Part shown: piece by piece, positions 24,200 to 34,689 of the stretch | Layout: every line of letters starts with the position of its first letter | Numbering within the stretch: position 1 is the stretch's first letter | Assembly (NCBI GenBank): GCA_021186555.1 | Contig: JAJKFL010000042.1 | Span: 27,403,521 to 27,467,520, forward strand | Source: Reticulitermes speratus | Taxonomy: Eukaryota; Arthropoda; Insecta; Blattodea; Rhinotermitidae | DNA length: 64,000 nt | Direction: 5' to 3' | Position numbers and translations under genes: made by a program | The notes under the pieces: generated by a model | Databases searched by the model: none | What the model was told of the DNA's origin: nothing | Seen by the model: only the letters and a program-made list of their open reading frames with translations

Positions 24200-24779
24200 A
24201 CAATTACCACACGACGCCGCATAATATCCCGGAACAGCGCAATCTCATGGTTAAACGTAACCCATTTCGGCCGGATAGGTAAAGCGGTTCTCACCCTAAG
24301 TAGCGGCGGACAAAGTGCATACAGTGAATGTTTTCAAATGTAGTATACCAAGTACAGAATAACACTGTGTTGCTTCTTGTGCTACTAAACATGATCTACT
24401 CAACTCGCACTCAACTTGCCGACTTGCAGTTGAGAAAAACTGCTACAAATAAACCTGTAACACAGAAAAAATTAGAAATTTTTCTCTCCTATGTGCCATT
24501 TTAAATATTCTCCATATTGACAGATGTTTCAAATGAACGTTCTAGATCGTAAATGGGTCTATATTTCATGTCAATTTTCAGTACTTTGTGCGTTGAGTCT
24601 TTCTGAGAAATCGGTAACTTTATGTTATACTGCTTAGTCCTAAGTATTACAGGTTACATGTAACCATTATGAACCGAATGATATTCACCTGATAGACTTA
24701 ATGTAGACGTAGCATACCTACAGAGAGACGGATCGAAATTACTTCTTGATGTGGCATTTATTTTCTACCGCTAGTTGTG

Positions 24780-25430
24780 CTGCAGGTCGTTAAACGGTCC
24801 TATTACGAAGTTTGTGGAGGCCTTGGGTTTGCATGGGAATAATTTTGATGTTTATAATGCAGTGCGTATGTGCTGATGGGCCTAGAGTCCGGAGTAGATT
24901 TACACAGACTTCCGTGAAACAATTTTAGGCGCGTTCGCATCATTGCGAAAAGCGACTGATAGCTTCTTCGTGTCTGTCCGTCCAATGGAACAATTCGGCT
25001 TCCACTGGGCGGATTTTCATGACATTTGGTTTTTGATTATTTTTCGAAAACCTGTCAAGAAAACTTCTTCAGTTTGATTAAAATCTGACAAGAATAAAGG
25101 GTACTTTACAAAAAGACCTATGCACATGTGTGATACTATCTCGCTGAATTCTTCTTAGAATGAGAAATGTTTCAGACGAAATGGTGTAGAAAAAATCAAA
25201 ATACACATTTTGTGTTCGATAACGTTTTCTCGAAAGTCGTTGCCATTTATGAGATAATGTCGAAAAATATGGTACAGCCAGACAGGCCACAGATGCCAAA
25301 TATAATACGGAGAGTAAAAGATGCGATTTGCTGCCGGATAACTAAGGCAAGAATACAGACTCCCCCTCAGAATATTTAATAATTATTGCTTTTCCACTAC
25401 AGCAATGATTACGTGAACGCGCCACATACA
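24780..25430 (-). repeat. Unclassified dispersed repeat
   Basis: The block with ggattttcatgacatttgg near 25011 and cgttcgcatcattgcgaa at 24933, read in reverse, recurs at 30060-30190 (atgaaaatccgtccagtggg, then caaacgcgcttaaaa) and partly at 27810-27840. Its minus-strand peptide (RTRLKLFHGSLCKSTPDSRP) and plus-strand peptide (WCRKNQNTHFVFDNVFSKVV) are wordings I associate with abundant insect repeats, not with host genes. Borders and class are unknown. Confidence 0.45.
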
Positions 25431-25529
25431 TTGTCCATTTAGTTAAATTACGGCCTAATGGTTACTGCATGTACAATCGGTTTTAACACTAAAAATCCTG
25501 CGTTCTGCTCACAAGAGTGTATTTCTGTG

Positions 25530-26935
25530 TTGTACAGTAGGGCGGGGCTATTCCGCTCATTTCAAGTTTGAGGCAACGAAAGGCGGGATAGAACATGTTC
25601 TAAAAAATTACACCCTGTGCAAATTGTAGGTAATTTATTGCGCTTTCTACCCCAGTTTACAGGAAGTGAGAAATTTCTACTGTATAATCGCAATTAAATA
25701 TCAGACCAAGTGATGGAATAAATTGACATATAAAAAATAGTGGGGCTATTCCGCTCAACTGTGTGGCCATTCTGTTCACTTAATATTAAGCTGCAGAATC
25801 GCAAGCATTGTTCACATATGAACTGCTTACTGCCCACGGCGCCAACACAGACTTCATGATACCATGTTCACACTTCTTGCACCCGATCGAGTTATCCTTT
25901 TGCACAGATTGTACTGACCAGTAGGCCTACTTCAAGCCACAGCACCCACATGGCGTGTTTTCATCAGTCTGCGTGAAGGTCTGGAAAGGCGCCCTTGCTG
26001 TTAGGAGCTCGGCGTTTTTTTCTTTTTAGGAATGGATTTCGCATGCCTTCCTTCTCTATCTTCAGTTTCCTTTCAGCCATTGTTTGTTTAAAATATGAGT
26101 CCGAAGTAGCGTGTCTTGTCTGTTGCCTCTTTCGACATTTCTTCCCAGACATTTTCTCCTCTGGTTTTGGAACTGTAATACTTAAAACATTGGTTTTCAA
26201 TGCTTTAGTTTTTGATTGGATGTTAGTGGATGGTCCTTCTTCAATTAAGTCTGAAGTCGACTGGAAAACTGGTGGTTCTGAAGGTTTACGCCTTTTGGTT
26301 GTGATCTTATGAGTGCCTGCTGGCAGGGAGTCGGCTGAATCTTGTAGAAAGTATGTAGAGAGCAGAGATTTATCTTTGGGGATGATTTATACATTTCATA
26401 TTAGCAAACAGGAATGCCATTACAGTGTTATGTGGAAGAAGTTATGAGTGACGTCATTAAAACATGTCTTTTTAACCGAGAGGAATAGTCCCTCTCTCAC
26501 TGGGCGAAATAGACCCAAGTGCTGGGTTTTATAATTACGCTCCGTCTGGAGGCAGTGACAAAAGACGAACACTATCTTCTATGCAGGGGCACTTTATAGG
26601 CCTGATCCTACAACCAGTGAGATTTCCAACGGAAAATATCGACTATTCTGCAAGCTGTGCATTGTCTAAGAAGGCACTTTTTTATATGAAGACCAAAAAA
26701 CACAATACAAATCACTGACCTTTCAAGGTTTGAGCTCTGGATACTTAAGATGACAACTTAAAAACAGCAAACAAGGGCTTGGAGCTTGGAGCTTGTGCAC
26801 ACATACACAGGGACACAGTGTCCGTAAAACAATGTGTCGGCTGCGCAAACTGGTTGCGCAATACATAATTTGCTTATTTTGAGCGGAATAGCCCCATGGG
26901 CGGATAAGACCCACCCTGCTATAGTGTACAAGAAT
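25530..26935. mobile_element. Candidate DNA transposon with inverted iterated 16-mers
   Basis: The ends resemble each other as inverted repeats: left ttgtacagtagggcgggg; right, reverse-complemented, ttgtacactatagcagggtg. A motif close to ggggctattccgctca occurs forward at about 25549, 25741 and 25765 (weaker) and in reverse at about 26478, 26500 (both weaker), 26880 and 26897. Such oppositely oriented subterminal repeats are typical transposase-binding arrays. It encloses the minus-strand basic reading frame at 25964-26340. Superfamily unknown; exact termini and TSD are unresolved. Confidence 0.5.
25964..26340 (-). pseudogene. Basic C-terminal protein tail, possible transposase end
   Basis: A minus-strand frame open from about 26340 (DSADSLPAGTHKITTKRRKP) through KMSGKKCRKRQQTRHATSD and MAERKLKIEKEGM to FLKRKKRRAPNSKGAFPDLH and a stop. 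It is rich in Lys/Arg with a coiled-coil-like middle and no catalytic motif. Pogo-like transposases end in comparable basic tails, but this is not decisive. Its position inside the element with iterated 16-mers suggests it belongs to that element. Confidence 0.35.
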
Positions 26936-27079
26936 CTCAGAACAAACAGCGATTATTTACATACGCAACATAACTTACAATCGAGACAGAGTGTGTTTAC
27001 TGCACTTTGCGATCTGAATCTTTAACTATATTTTAGGTTGATCTTAGTCCTTAAAGGGTTAATTCAATACAGACTTAAT

Positions 27080-27395
27080 CAATATTAGGATGATTTTACC
27101 AAGAAAGACGAGATAGGCGGGGCATATGGAAGGCATGACAGAGAAGAAAACGCTTGGTAGGAACACGTGATGGAGGCCACTTTGAATACGGAGGCCTATA
27201 TGGGGGGATAATATTAAAATTAATTTTGAAGAAATGTAATGGGAGGGTGTGGACTCGCTTCATCTGGCACTGGATAGGGACTAGAGAGGGGCTGTTGTGA
27301 ACGTGGTGCTGAGCCTTCGGGTTTCATAAAACGAGGGGCATTTAATGCTTGCCTGTGTGAGCAGTTATTAGCTTCTTAAGAGGGATAGGGCAGTC
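27080..27395 (+). mobile_element. NLR-A 3' fragment
   Basis: Degraded C-terminus plus 3' end: agaaagacgagataggcggg, ggggataatattaaaatt, cttcgggtttcataaaacg and cagttattagcttcttaag align in order with 14950-15250. It ends near a cagtcagtcag repeat. Confidence 0.75.
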
Positions 27396-27899
27396 AGTCA
27401 GTCTCCGTCATCGTTATCAGCTAGAGCGAACATAGTTCAATAACGATGACAGGTAAGAGACTTGCTTATGGAATTAAAAACAGAGTTGCATAAGAAGCCG
27501 TGCAATGCATTCTCCTTCATGTCTTAGCTCAATTTAACGAATTGTTGTTATCGTCTCGGGGCTCAGTTTATAGCCTGCGCGCCCAACATGCGATCCGCTT
27601 TTCAAGCATGGCCCGCTTGATCCCTAGACGCAGTAAAACTGATACTTCTCGTTAAACATTTTTACCTAATTATCTAACACATGTGATCCAGCAAATCAGC
27701 AACACCTAACCATTATATATGTATATATGAGCGCGTGCAAGACTTTACGCAAAATGTCCGCTATTTTGGTGCGATGTCGGAAAATGTAGAAAAATTATCC
27801 TGTATCAGGTTTTATGAAAATCTGTTCAGCGGCTATCTATTTGTTACGTGCGAACAGAATCGGCGACGCTAGTAGGCGCCATTTGCCGCTTTTCTTTGC
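27396..27899. other. No recognisable gene
   Basis: Spacer with a short block (atgaaaatctgttcagcggc near 27815) belonging to the dispersed repeat described at 24780. Confidence 0.35.
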
Positions 27900-29125
27900 G
27901 AACGTCCCAAGAATTACGATAAAGGGGACTAGTAATTATCAAGGGATACACTCTTCGCATCATTATAAACTGCTTAGCCTGTTGTCACGAAATTATTGGG
28001 GCTCTTCCTTGTAGTTTTGGATGTAATAAATCAACTACTGAGCGACATTTGTCATTGACCTTACTGAAAGGTGTGAGTGAAGTGGGGCAGTACAGCAGCT
28101 GTTTATTACGAAACAATGAATAAAGAGAGAAGTTCAGTATATGACATTTGCACGGAGTATGGTGTGTCCACTACAATAAATAAGCATTTCTAAACGAACG
28201 TACACATGCAATTTCGCAATTCCGTTTCAGATTGATCTGGAAGAAGGACTTGCCTTTAACTGCTACTTTGAAATTTAATCTTGGAATATACCATTGGGAA
28301 GGTGCAGGAAAACTAGGGTAGATTGGAACCGAACAGGACACATCAACTTTTGGTCTCTTGTGATGATGTTAATAAATATCCTAAGGAAAGCACAGAAACG
28401 CTAATAGACGCGAGCAAGGTGGCTGGGTATGCGAATTAATGGCGAGGAAACTCAGTATATATTTGTGACATCACCAGGTTACGGGACAAAATTATGATAG
28501 CTAATAAATGCTTCAAAATACTGCAGAGTTAAAATATTTGAGAAGAACGATAAGAAATACGTTAATGAAGAAATTAAGATCAGATTTTCCGTTTCCTTTT
28601 GTATGGATGTGAAAACTGTCCTCTAACCCTAATAGCAAATTCAAGATTGAGGTGTTTGAGAAATGGATGATGAGTAGTATCTGGGGGGGGGGGAGTAACA
28701 GGAGGGTCGAGAAAATTGCATGGTGATGGTCTTCTTGATTTCAGATTATTAGACTACACCACTTCGCATCCCAGGAGACGGTAATGCTCATATTCACCGC
28801 CATGAAAACCTTAAATCTCACATTATGATTTGTGTAGTCAAATCAGATAGGATGAGATGTACAGAACACGTAGAACGTACAGGCAAATTAGAGTGCGAAA
28901 TACTCGTATAGAGACAAACTTAGAGACTTAAACGTTGACGGAATGGTAGGCCTAATAATGAAATGGATCTTAAAGTATTAGTGCGTGAAATGGTGTACTC
29001 TTTAATTTAATTCAGTATTGGGACGAGTTGCGGGCCCTTATGATGACTGTAATGAACCTTAGCGTTCCATAAAATACGGAGGCTTCTTCACCAACTGAAC
29101 AACTATCTGTTCCACAAGCTCCATA
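27900..29125 (+). mobile_element. NLR-A, old and heavily decayed copy
   Basis: Order and spacing follow the 13860-15270 copy: actagtaattatcaaggg (the NYRG block), aaattattggggctcttcc, tttggatgtaataaatcaac (the GFRRNRST block), gatgatgttaataaatatcc (YADD region), cagagttaaaatatttgag, cgcgagcaaggtggc, then aatgaaccttagcgttcca and the 3' end. There are numerous indels, a G homopolymer at about 28682-28692, and an unrelated stretch at about 28740-28830. No usable frame remains. Confidence 0.65.
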
Positions 29126-29217
29126 GTATGAATTTGTTATTCACAAACGTTCTTGAAGGGACTGGGGAAGTCCCGAAAGTTCTCGTTCAATGCAGCCGAC
29201 TGAAGGACTTAGAACAG

Positions 29218-29370
29218 AAGTGGCCCTCTTTGCAGTGGGTACCTGGAGTTTTGCCCAGTGGCATAAAGCGACGGAAGCTTGTAGCTGACGGGCCAATTCC
29301 ATCCAGTGCCGAGGTTAATATGTGGAGCTATACCTCCAAACCCCATATCCCATTACGGTGCCTACAGGGA
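29218..29370 (+). mobile_element. SINE family-2 body fragment
   Basis: agtgggtacctggagttttg, ggcataaagcg, ccagtgccgaggttaa and gagctatacctcc follow the body of 56990-57160 (tgggtaccgggtctctttcc, gccgaggttaaag). The surrounding 145-residue open frame is therefore repeat-derived rather than a gene. Confidence 0.6.
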
Positions 29371-30059
29371 CAGCGTTACTTTACAGGATGTAAACTATCC
29401 CACGAACGAACCAATCTGATTCACAACTGGTCTGTCGGCCTCAGTCTGGCTACTGCCCACGACACAATGTGTCCTATACTGTGTGAAGGAACTCTCCTCA
29501 GTCTGCGTTGCTGCCTGTTTGCCTTTGTTGAATGGAGCTCACGGTCTGGTCACCAGCAATTCTAAAACAGCAAGCCACAGTTTTCCTTATGTGAAACCGA
29601 ATTTGTAAACCAGCAATATGTAATTTTTGTTTTATCTGTGCAACATATACATGTGAGAATATACAACAAGACAGGCAATGTACGTATAACGTAACAGTGA
29701 GGCTCGTTGTGTTAACTACTGTTGCCGTGGAAAAGCAGTATTACATATTCTGAGTGTGTTTGTAGCCTTAGTTATCCAGCAAAAAAGCTCCTGCGCCCTA
29801 TATAATGTCATATGTGGCCTGTCCGGCTGTACCGCATGTTTTCACATTATATCATATACGGCACAATTTTCAGACAAACAGTACTGAACATAAAATGTGT
29901 ATTTTGATTTTCTCTACAACATTTGTCTGAAATGTTTCTCACTTTACGAAGAATTCAGAGAGATATTATTAAATGTACGTACGTCTTCGTGTATAGTACT
30001 CGTTATTCTTGTTAAATTTTAATGAAACTTGAGTTTTGTAGACAGAGTTTCAAAAATAC
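29371..30059. other. No recognisable feature
   Basis: AT-rich spacer; nothing identifiable. Confidence 0.35.
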
Positions 30060-30190
30060 TTAAATATCAACTTTCATGAAAATCCGTCCAGTGGGTGCCG
30101 ACATGTTCCATGTGGAGAGACAGACGGACAGACATGACGAAGCTAATAGTTACTTTTCGAAATTTTGCAAACGCGCTTAAAAATAATGAT
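30060..30190 (+). repeat. Unclassified dispersed repeat, second copy
   Basis: Inverted relative to 24780-25430: atgaaaatccgtccagtggg, agacggacagac and caaacgcgcttaaaa. Only part of the unit is present. Confidence 0.45.
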
Positions 30191-30391
30191 CTGAGGCTTC
30201 TGCTAGTACTGTAATAATTCAACTATAATTATTGCATTATTTTACCACTCTTCTTCATCTGCGGCATCGAATGTGTTGGAAAGATGACGAGTGTGTAGTA
30301 AGATATATTTAATGGTATTACATATTCCATGCAGTTTTCCTCTGCACACTAGTTATATTTCCAACTATTGCACCAAGCTTAATTTTTGCGC

Positions 30392-30436
30392 TCGTACATG
30401 TTTCAGCCGCCTATTGTAGCCATCATCAGGGAGCTA
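30392..30436 (-). ncRNA. Hammerhead ribozyme, PLE unit 1 left arm
   Basis: Minus strand: ctgatga, a weak stem II (ggct/ggct with G-U pairs), gaaac, short loop, gta. All conserved core bases (CUGAUGA, GAAA, UH with H = A) are present. Stem I (gctc/gagc) has a C-C mismatch next to the core. Possibly slow but not core-dead. Confidence 0.6.
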
Positions 30437-30487
30437 TAATATTATAAAGACACAAGCAGCGTATCATATGTCAGTAAATGGCATATG

Positions 30488-30775
30488 TGGCCGTGACATG
30501 GCTCAGGCGGTTAGTCGCCGGCCTCTCACCGCGGAGGCCCGGGTTCGATCCCGGGTCAGTCCATGTGGGATTTGTGGTGGACAAAGTGGCACTGAGACAG
30601 GTTTTTCCCCCGAGTACTTCGGGTTTCCCTTGTCACTTTCATTCCACCGGTGCTCCATTACACGGAAAAATGGAAAAAACTAATCATCTTCTTCACAGGG
30701 TTGCAAAATAAGCCTCAAGGCTGCGGTGCGTCCGTAGCATTTGCTGCGGGGCCCTTCACCACCAAAAAAAAAGCT
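30488..30775 (+). mobile_element. tRNA-derived SINE, family 4, nested in PLE unit 1
   Basis: The head has tggctcaggcggttagtcg (A box) and a perfect B box in cgggttcgatcccggg. The body has gtggtggacaaagtggcact and ttcattccaccggtgctcc, ending in an A run at about 30761-30770. The intact internal promoter boxes make this the most tRNA-like SINE in the window. Confidence 0.88.
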
Positions 30776-30835
30776 TATATGTATATATGTTTACCATTTA
30801 CTGACTTGCGACATGCTCCTTGTGTCTTTATAATA

Positions 30836-30880
30836 TTGTAGCTCTCTGATCGTGGCAGAAACATGTAGGAGTGCAAAGGC
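30836..30880 (+). ncRNA. Inactive hammerhead motif, PLE unit 1 right arm
   Basis: ctgatcg, tggc, agaaac, atgta: the inverted partner of 30392-30436. Core bases G8 and A9 are changed (CUGAUCG) and stem II is deleted. Confidence 0.6.
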
Positions 30881-30925
30881 TAAGCTTTGTGCAGTAGCTG
30901 GAAATAAAACTAGTGTGTAGTAAGA

Positions 30926-31803
30926 ATTGTGAAGTACACAGCTGTTACTTGTTTAAAGTTAATGTACCGGGATTTACCTCTAGATGCTTAGGAAAACCAC
31001 AACAAACCTCAAGTAAGGTAGTCTAGATTCGATCCAGATGCCTTCCGAACAAGATTCTAAAGCGTTACATTAGAACAAAATTTCTCGGCGGTTCATAGCA
31101 CAAACCTTATTACTTGTAGAAAGCCGTTTTCCTTGACAGGGCGACACACAACTTTGTTAGAAAAAAGGCAATAAGGAATTCAATTGGATTGGTATTTTAA
31201 TGTTCATGTTGTCCAAAAAAGTCGAGATGTAACACAGTGTCGACTGCGTTTGTAGCCGGCGACGCCGGGCTATTGGCAATTTCTCAACATATGTAATGCA
31301 TCAATAAGGTTTTCACGGGCAATACTTTCGACGGTTCTCGTTGATTGTATTACTGTTCAGGCAACTTCAGTAGTTGATATAAAGAGACAGAGATATTTGT
31401 ATGTTAAGTCTGTATGTTCAAAATGCCTTCCACTTCCTGGAACATGTAGTTTTACTATCGGAAGAAATAGGCACGCTGCTTTACAGTAAGCCCTGCTATA
31501 TCTTGATCTAATTTTGTGCGTACATATGATGGTCGTATAATGGGACGGTATGTTATCTGCCTATCCGCACGCCTTATGTAAACACAAAGTATTTAAATAC
31601 TCGTATAGCTGCGAGGCTACGCTGAATGTGAATTTAATTTCGGTCTGTTCTGATCAGTAACTCCTACATAACAAGTTCCTACATGAAGATTTAAACGAAC
31701 TTGACAAAAATTTCTTTAAAAGTTTCATTGAACAGAACTGCATATACAAGCTTACATGTTTAAAGTCCTACAAGTGTGACGCTATTGGAAACAACGTTAC
31801 ACT
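30926..31803. other. No recognisable gene
   Basis: Spacer with an old repeat-like block near 30985-31070 (aaccacaacaaacctcaag, aagcgttac) shared loosely with 18490-18570. Confidence 0.35.
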
Positions 31804-31816
31804 TCATGTAAATATA

Positions 31817-32119
31817 AAGATAAAACCATCCCTCTACAGGCCCGGACAGGTACTTAGGGCTCCAGGAGGTTGAGGCTTCCAGAATTTCTAGACAGTCGGC
31901 ACAGGAGATGGCAAGGTTGTCAGCTTTACGCACCGGCCTCCTTTAACCCCAGGAGATACTCCTGGTACTCATTTCTGTTAGAGGGTGATTCGACCCAGAA
32001 CCATGGTGCGGCCGGAAGGACTAAGTCAATGAAAAGTCCAGTGACCCCATCGGGAATGGAACCCACGGTCTTCCGTCTTGTAGCGCAGTGCCTCGACTAA
32101 CTGCGGCACCGCGTACCCC
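31817..32119 (-). mobile_element. tRNA-derived SINE, family 3, inverted
   Basis: The reverse complement of the 12474 family: the head lies on the right (B box complement gggaatggaacccac, A box complement gcctcgactaactgcggc). An exact 13-bp TSD, tcatgtaaatata, flanks it at 31804-31816 and 32120-32132. Confidence 0.9.
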
Positions 32120-32132
32120 TCATGTAAATATA

Positions 32133-32890
32133 CAGTTTAAAATTATTATTTCAACTGCTATATTCATTGATTCTGTCAAGAGTGAAATGATACCTCTCTG
32201 TTACTCTGTTTGCAATGAAATTATCGATGAATTCTGTTGACAGCAGATTTTTGTCTGCAATAGACGATCATCAAATCCAATGATGCATGCAAACTCCCTA
32301 AGGTCACATTTCAAAATGCAATTGATGAACACCTGTAACATTAGCACATACGTGTGTTCCGATTGATTTTGATTTTCCAAGTGAATCCTCTCTCACGGAG
32401 TTATCTTACGACATATTACATGCTGAAGATTCAAACCTTCTGGAATGTTACCGCTGTGCCGACTGGTAAATAATGACCGACCTCTCGAAGGATCTTAATG
32501 CCTTCATTTTCAGTGTCAAGTAGCCCAAGAAAATTGGACTCGTGGATTGCTTAGGCCTAACCCTGAAGATGAAAGTACTGCGTTTCTTGGAAATATCGAC
32601 AACTAATCACCGATGGGCATGTTGTAATATCACAGAGGGCTTGAAACTTCAACAACAATACTGTGAAAACCTCAAATCTTGCATATTGTTTCCACATTTC
32701 GTCGGTACATGCTATGAATCCGGGTATCTCATTTTCATTTATTACAATTCTTCAATATTAGCAGGCATAAATAATCAATCATCGGTTTTCTGAATTCCAT
32801 AAAGATCTAAAGTAATTGTAATGGAAGATCAAATATTCAAATCTTCAGCGTAGGGAATGTGATAGTACTGCGATATAAAATTGTTTGTTG
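32133..32890. other. No recognisable feature
   Basis: Spacer; nothing identifiable. Confidence 0.35.
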
Positions 32891-32892
32891 GG

Positions 32893-33172
32893 AGGTAAGC
32901 AGGGCCACCGAGAGCGAATTCGGACCCTGGTGAAAAATATTTTTCTGGCCCCCTAGCAAGGGCGGACCGGTTAAAAATCTTTACACTATATCGGAAAGAC
33001 TGACTCTCATTTGCAGAGTGACTTGGGCTTGGTATGAAAGGGTTAATATGTACAATCGACAAATAATGATAGTACCGAGGAAGACAAAAACATATGCAAC
33101 ATAGTCGGGCCCCCTTCCGGCCTAACGGGCCCCGGTAATTTGTACCGGCTTCTCACCCACTCGTCCGCACTG
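32893..33172. repeat. MITE-like GC-rich repeat (tentative)
   Basis: Begins gcagggccaccgagagcg, contains ttttctggccccctagcaag and gggcccccttccggcc, and ends cgtccgcactgg. The CAGGGC... and ...GCACTG ends are weakly inverted. The composition is unlike its AT-rich surroundings. Class unknown. Confidence 0.35.
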
Positions 33173-33903
33173 GATGTTTCATTACGATTTATGAAGAAAT
33201 ATTTGTTCGATCCTTGGTCGCAGACTGTCTATACCGTGATATTCCTCCTTGTGTTAAGGTACCTTTACAAATGGAAATGGTTTACGTAAACCACTTCCAT
33301 TTGTTCCTCACCATTCATAATCCCTCTTCCAGTCTCATTTGACGTGGCATAACACTTTTAAGTAACTTCAATGAATAGCCTAACGATCTGTCCATCTGAT
33401 TTCATAGTTATCCTCTTATAAAATGCTATATAGGGCCTAATCTACAGAGTTCATTAAGCTCTTAAAACACGTAAATTACACCAGTAAGATGATTGAATTT
33501 TTAGACTTCATTCAGACACTTCTGGTTCTGAACGAGAATTCAGCCATTACCCACCACTGTCGGGAATTTACGGCTTTAACACTTGTCTGGTCTTCTTTGA
33601 AATGAACTCGTGCTTACCAGTTTAAGTAAGTCCTTCACTGAAATGAACCAATGTTTACCGTTTAAATATCTTGTTTTTCTAAATTGTAACATTAGTAAAT
33701 ATAGCGTATTATCTGAAGACAGTTTAGCATAAATGCTCATGAGAAGCCTTGTCATTGTAATGTAGGGCCTACATATGTTCCAACTGAGGCGTTAAAAGCT
33801 AGTCTATCATAGTGCTGGAATGTGTATTTTATTAATAGATAACAGAATATTGAAGTTCATTTTTAGTGACAGTCTTCTGGGTTGTTACAGCGTATCATAT
33901 GAG
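33173..33903. other. No recognisable feature
   Basis: AT-rich spacer; nothing identifiable. Confidence 0.35.
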
Positions 33904-33905
33904 GT

Positions 33906-33950
33906 TGTTCCGACGTTTCGGAGGAATTTACCGCCTCCATCTTCAGAGTA
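33906..33950 (-). ncRNA. Hammerhead-ribozyme-like motif, type GAAACGTC
   Basis: Minus strand: ctgaaga, stem II tggagg...cctcc (five perfect pairs), then gaaacgtcgg. The core is complete (CUGAAGA, GAAA, UC). Stem I is weak here (two pairs). Stem III would be a single A-U pair, so activity is uncertain. Confidence 0.5.
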
Positions 33951-34075
33951 AATGAATTTTGTTTATGTGGTTGTTTTAACAAGCTTGATATTACCATAAA
34001 AGTTGTACTAACCCAGAATACTAATCAATAGTTCTATTTCACCAACACATGCACTATACTTTAATCATGTTATAC

Positions 34076-34121
34076 ACCCCTACATATGTTTCGGCCTGTC
34101 ACTAGCCATAATCAGGGGGTC
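34076..34121 (-). ncRNA. Inactive hammerhead motif, PLE unit 2 left arm
   Basis: Minus strand ctgatta, stem II ggct...ggcc, gaaac, atat, gta, gggg. Identical in plan to the right-arm copy except G8 to U in the core (CUGAUUA), which should abolish cleavage. Confidence 0.75.
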
Positions 34122-34546
34122 AAAGTACTTTAACATAGACTATACATCTATTTTAAAGGTTGGTACATCCATTTAAGAGTAAAACAAGATAAAACTATGG
34201 TTCACAATAGTTTCAACTATAAAATCATATGGTGTTACACAGGAGGTTAAAATACACAATCGTTGTTTTATTTAAAATTAATGGCAGTCGGTCTTGTATG
34301 CAGTATCACAAAGTAGTTGCAGCTTTCTGTGATATGTTGTTACGTATCGTGTCCTGTGTGCTTCACCGGTTGGTTGCGTTTTTCATTAATTTTAAATAAA
34401 ACAACGATTATGTATTTCAACCTCCTGTGTAACACCATATGATTTTATAGTTGAAACTATTGTGAACCATAGTTTTATCTTGTTTTACTCTTAAATGGAT
34501 GTACCAACCCTTAAAATAGATGTATAGTCTGTGTTAAAGTACTTTG

Positions 34547-34594
34547 ACCCCCTGATGATGGCTAGTGACAGGCCGAAACATATGTAGGGGTGTA
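34547..34594 (+). ncRNA. Hammerhead ribozyme, PLE unit 2 right arm, intact core
   Basis: Stem I acccc pairs with ggggt; core ctgatga (34552-34558); stem II ggc/gcc; gaaac; stem III AC/GU closed by auau; cleavage site gta. Predicted cut between 34586 and 34587. All invariant hammerhead bases are present. Confidence 0.82.
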
Positions 34595-34689
34595 TAACAT
34601 GATTAAAGTATAGTGCATGTGTTGGTGAAATGGAACTATTGATTGGTAACAGGATGCACGGTGAATATAATGTGAAACCCAGAATACTA

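Larger units (their letters stand above)
30304..30911. mobile_element. Penelope-like inverted-repeat unit 1 with 14-bp TSD
   Basis: The left arm (about 30345-30478) and right arm (about 30795-30911) are inverted copies: gctataatattataaagaca against its reverse complement near 30825-30845, and ttatatttccaactattgca against its complement near 30893. Each arm carries a hammerhead-like motif, minus strand on the left and plus on the right. An exact 14-bp TSD, agtgtgtagtaaga, flanks the unit at 30290-30303 and 30912-30925. A family-4 SINE occupies the centre. No PLE coding sequence is present, so this is a solo, two-armed terminal-repeat form. Confidence 0.75.
34024..34675. mobile_element. Penelope-like inverted-repeat unit 2 with 14-bp TSD
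   Basis: The left arm is about 34024-34283 and the right arm about 34384-34643, near-identical inverted copies separated by a 100-bp unique spacer. The right end extends about 32 bp past the arm (atgcacggtgaatataatg). The TSD aacccagaatacta is exact at 34010-34023 and 34676-34689. Each arm holds a hammerhead pointing outward. The same terminal sequence ends the PLE at 53330-53500 (accccct..ggatggc, catatgtagg, agtgcatgtgttgg), tying this unit to a coding family. Confidence 0.85.

Noticed and set aside
29128-29565. 145-residue open frame as a host gene
   Set aside because: Its middle is the body of a family-2 SINE and the rest has no motif.
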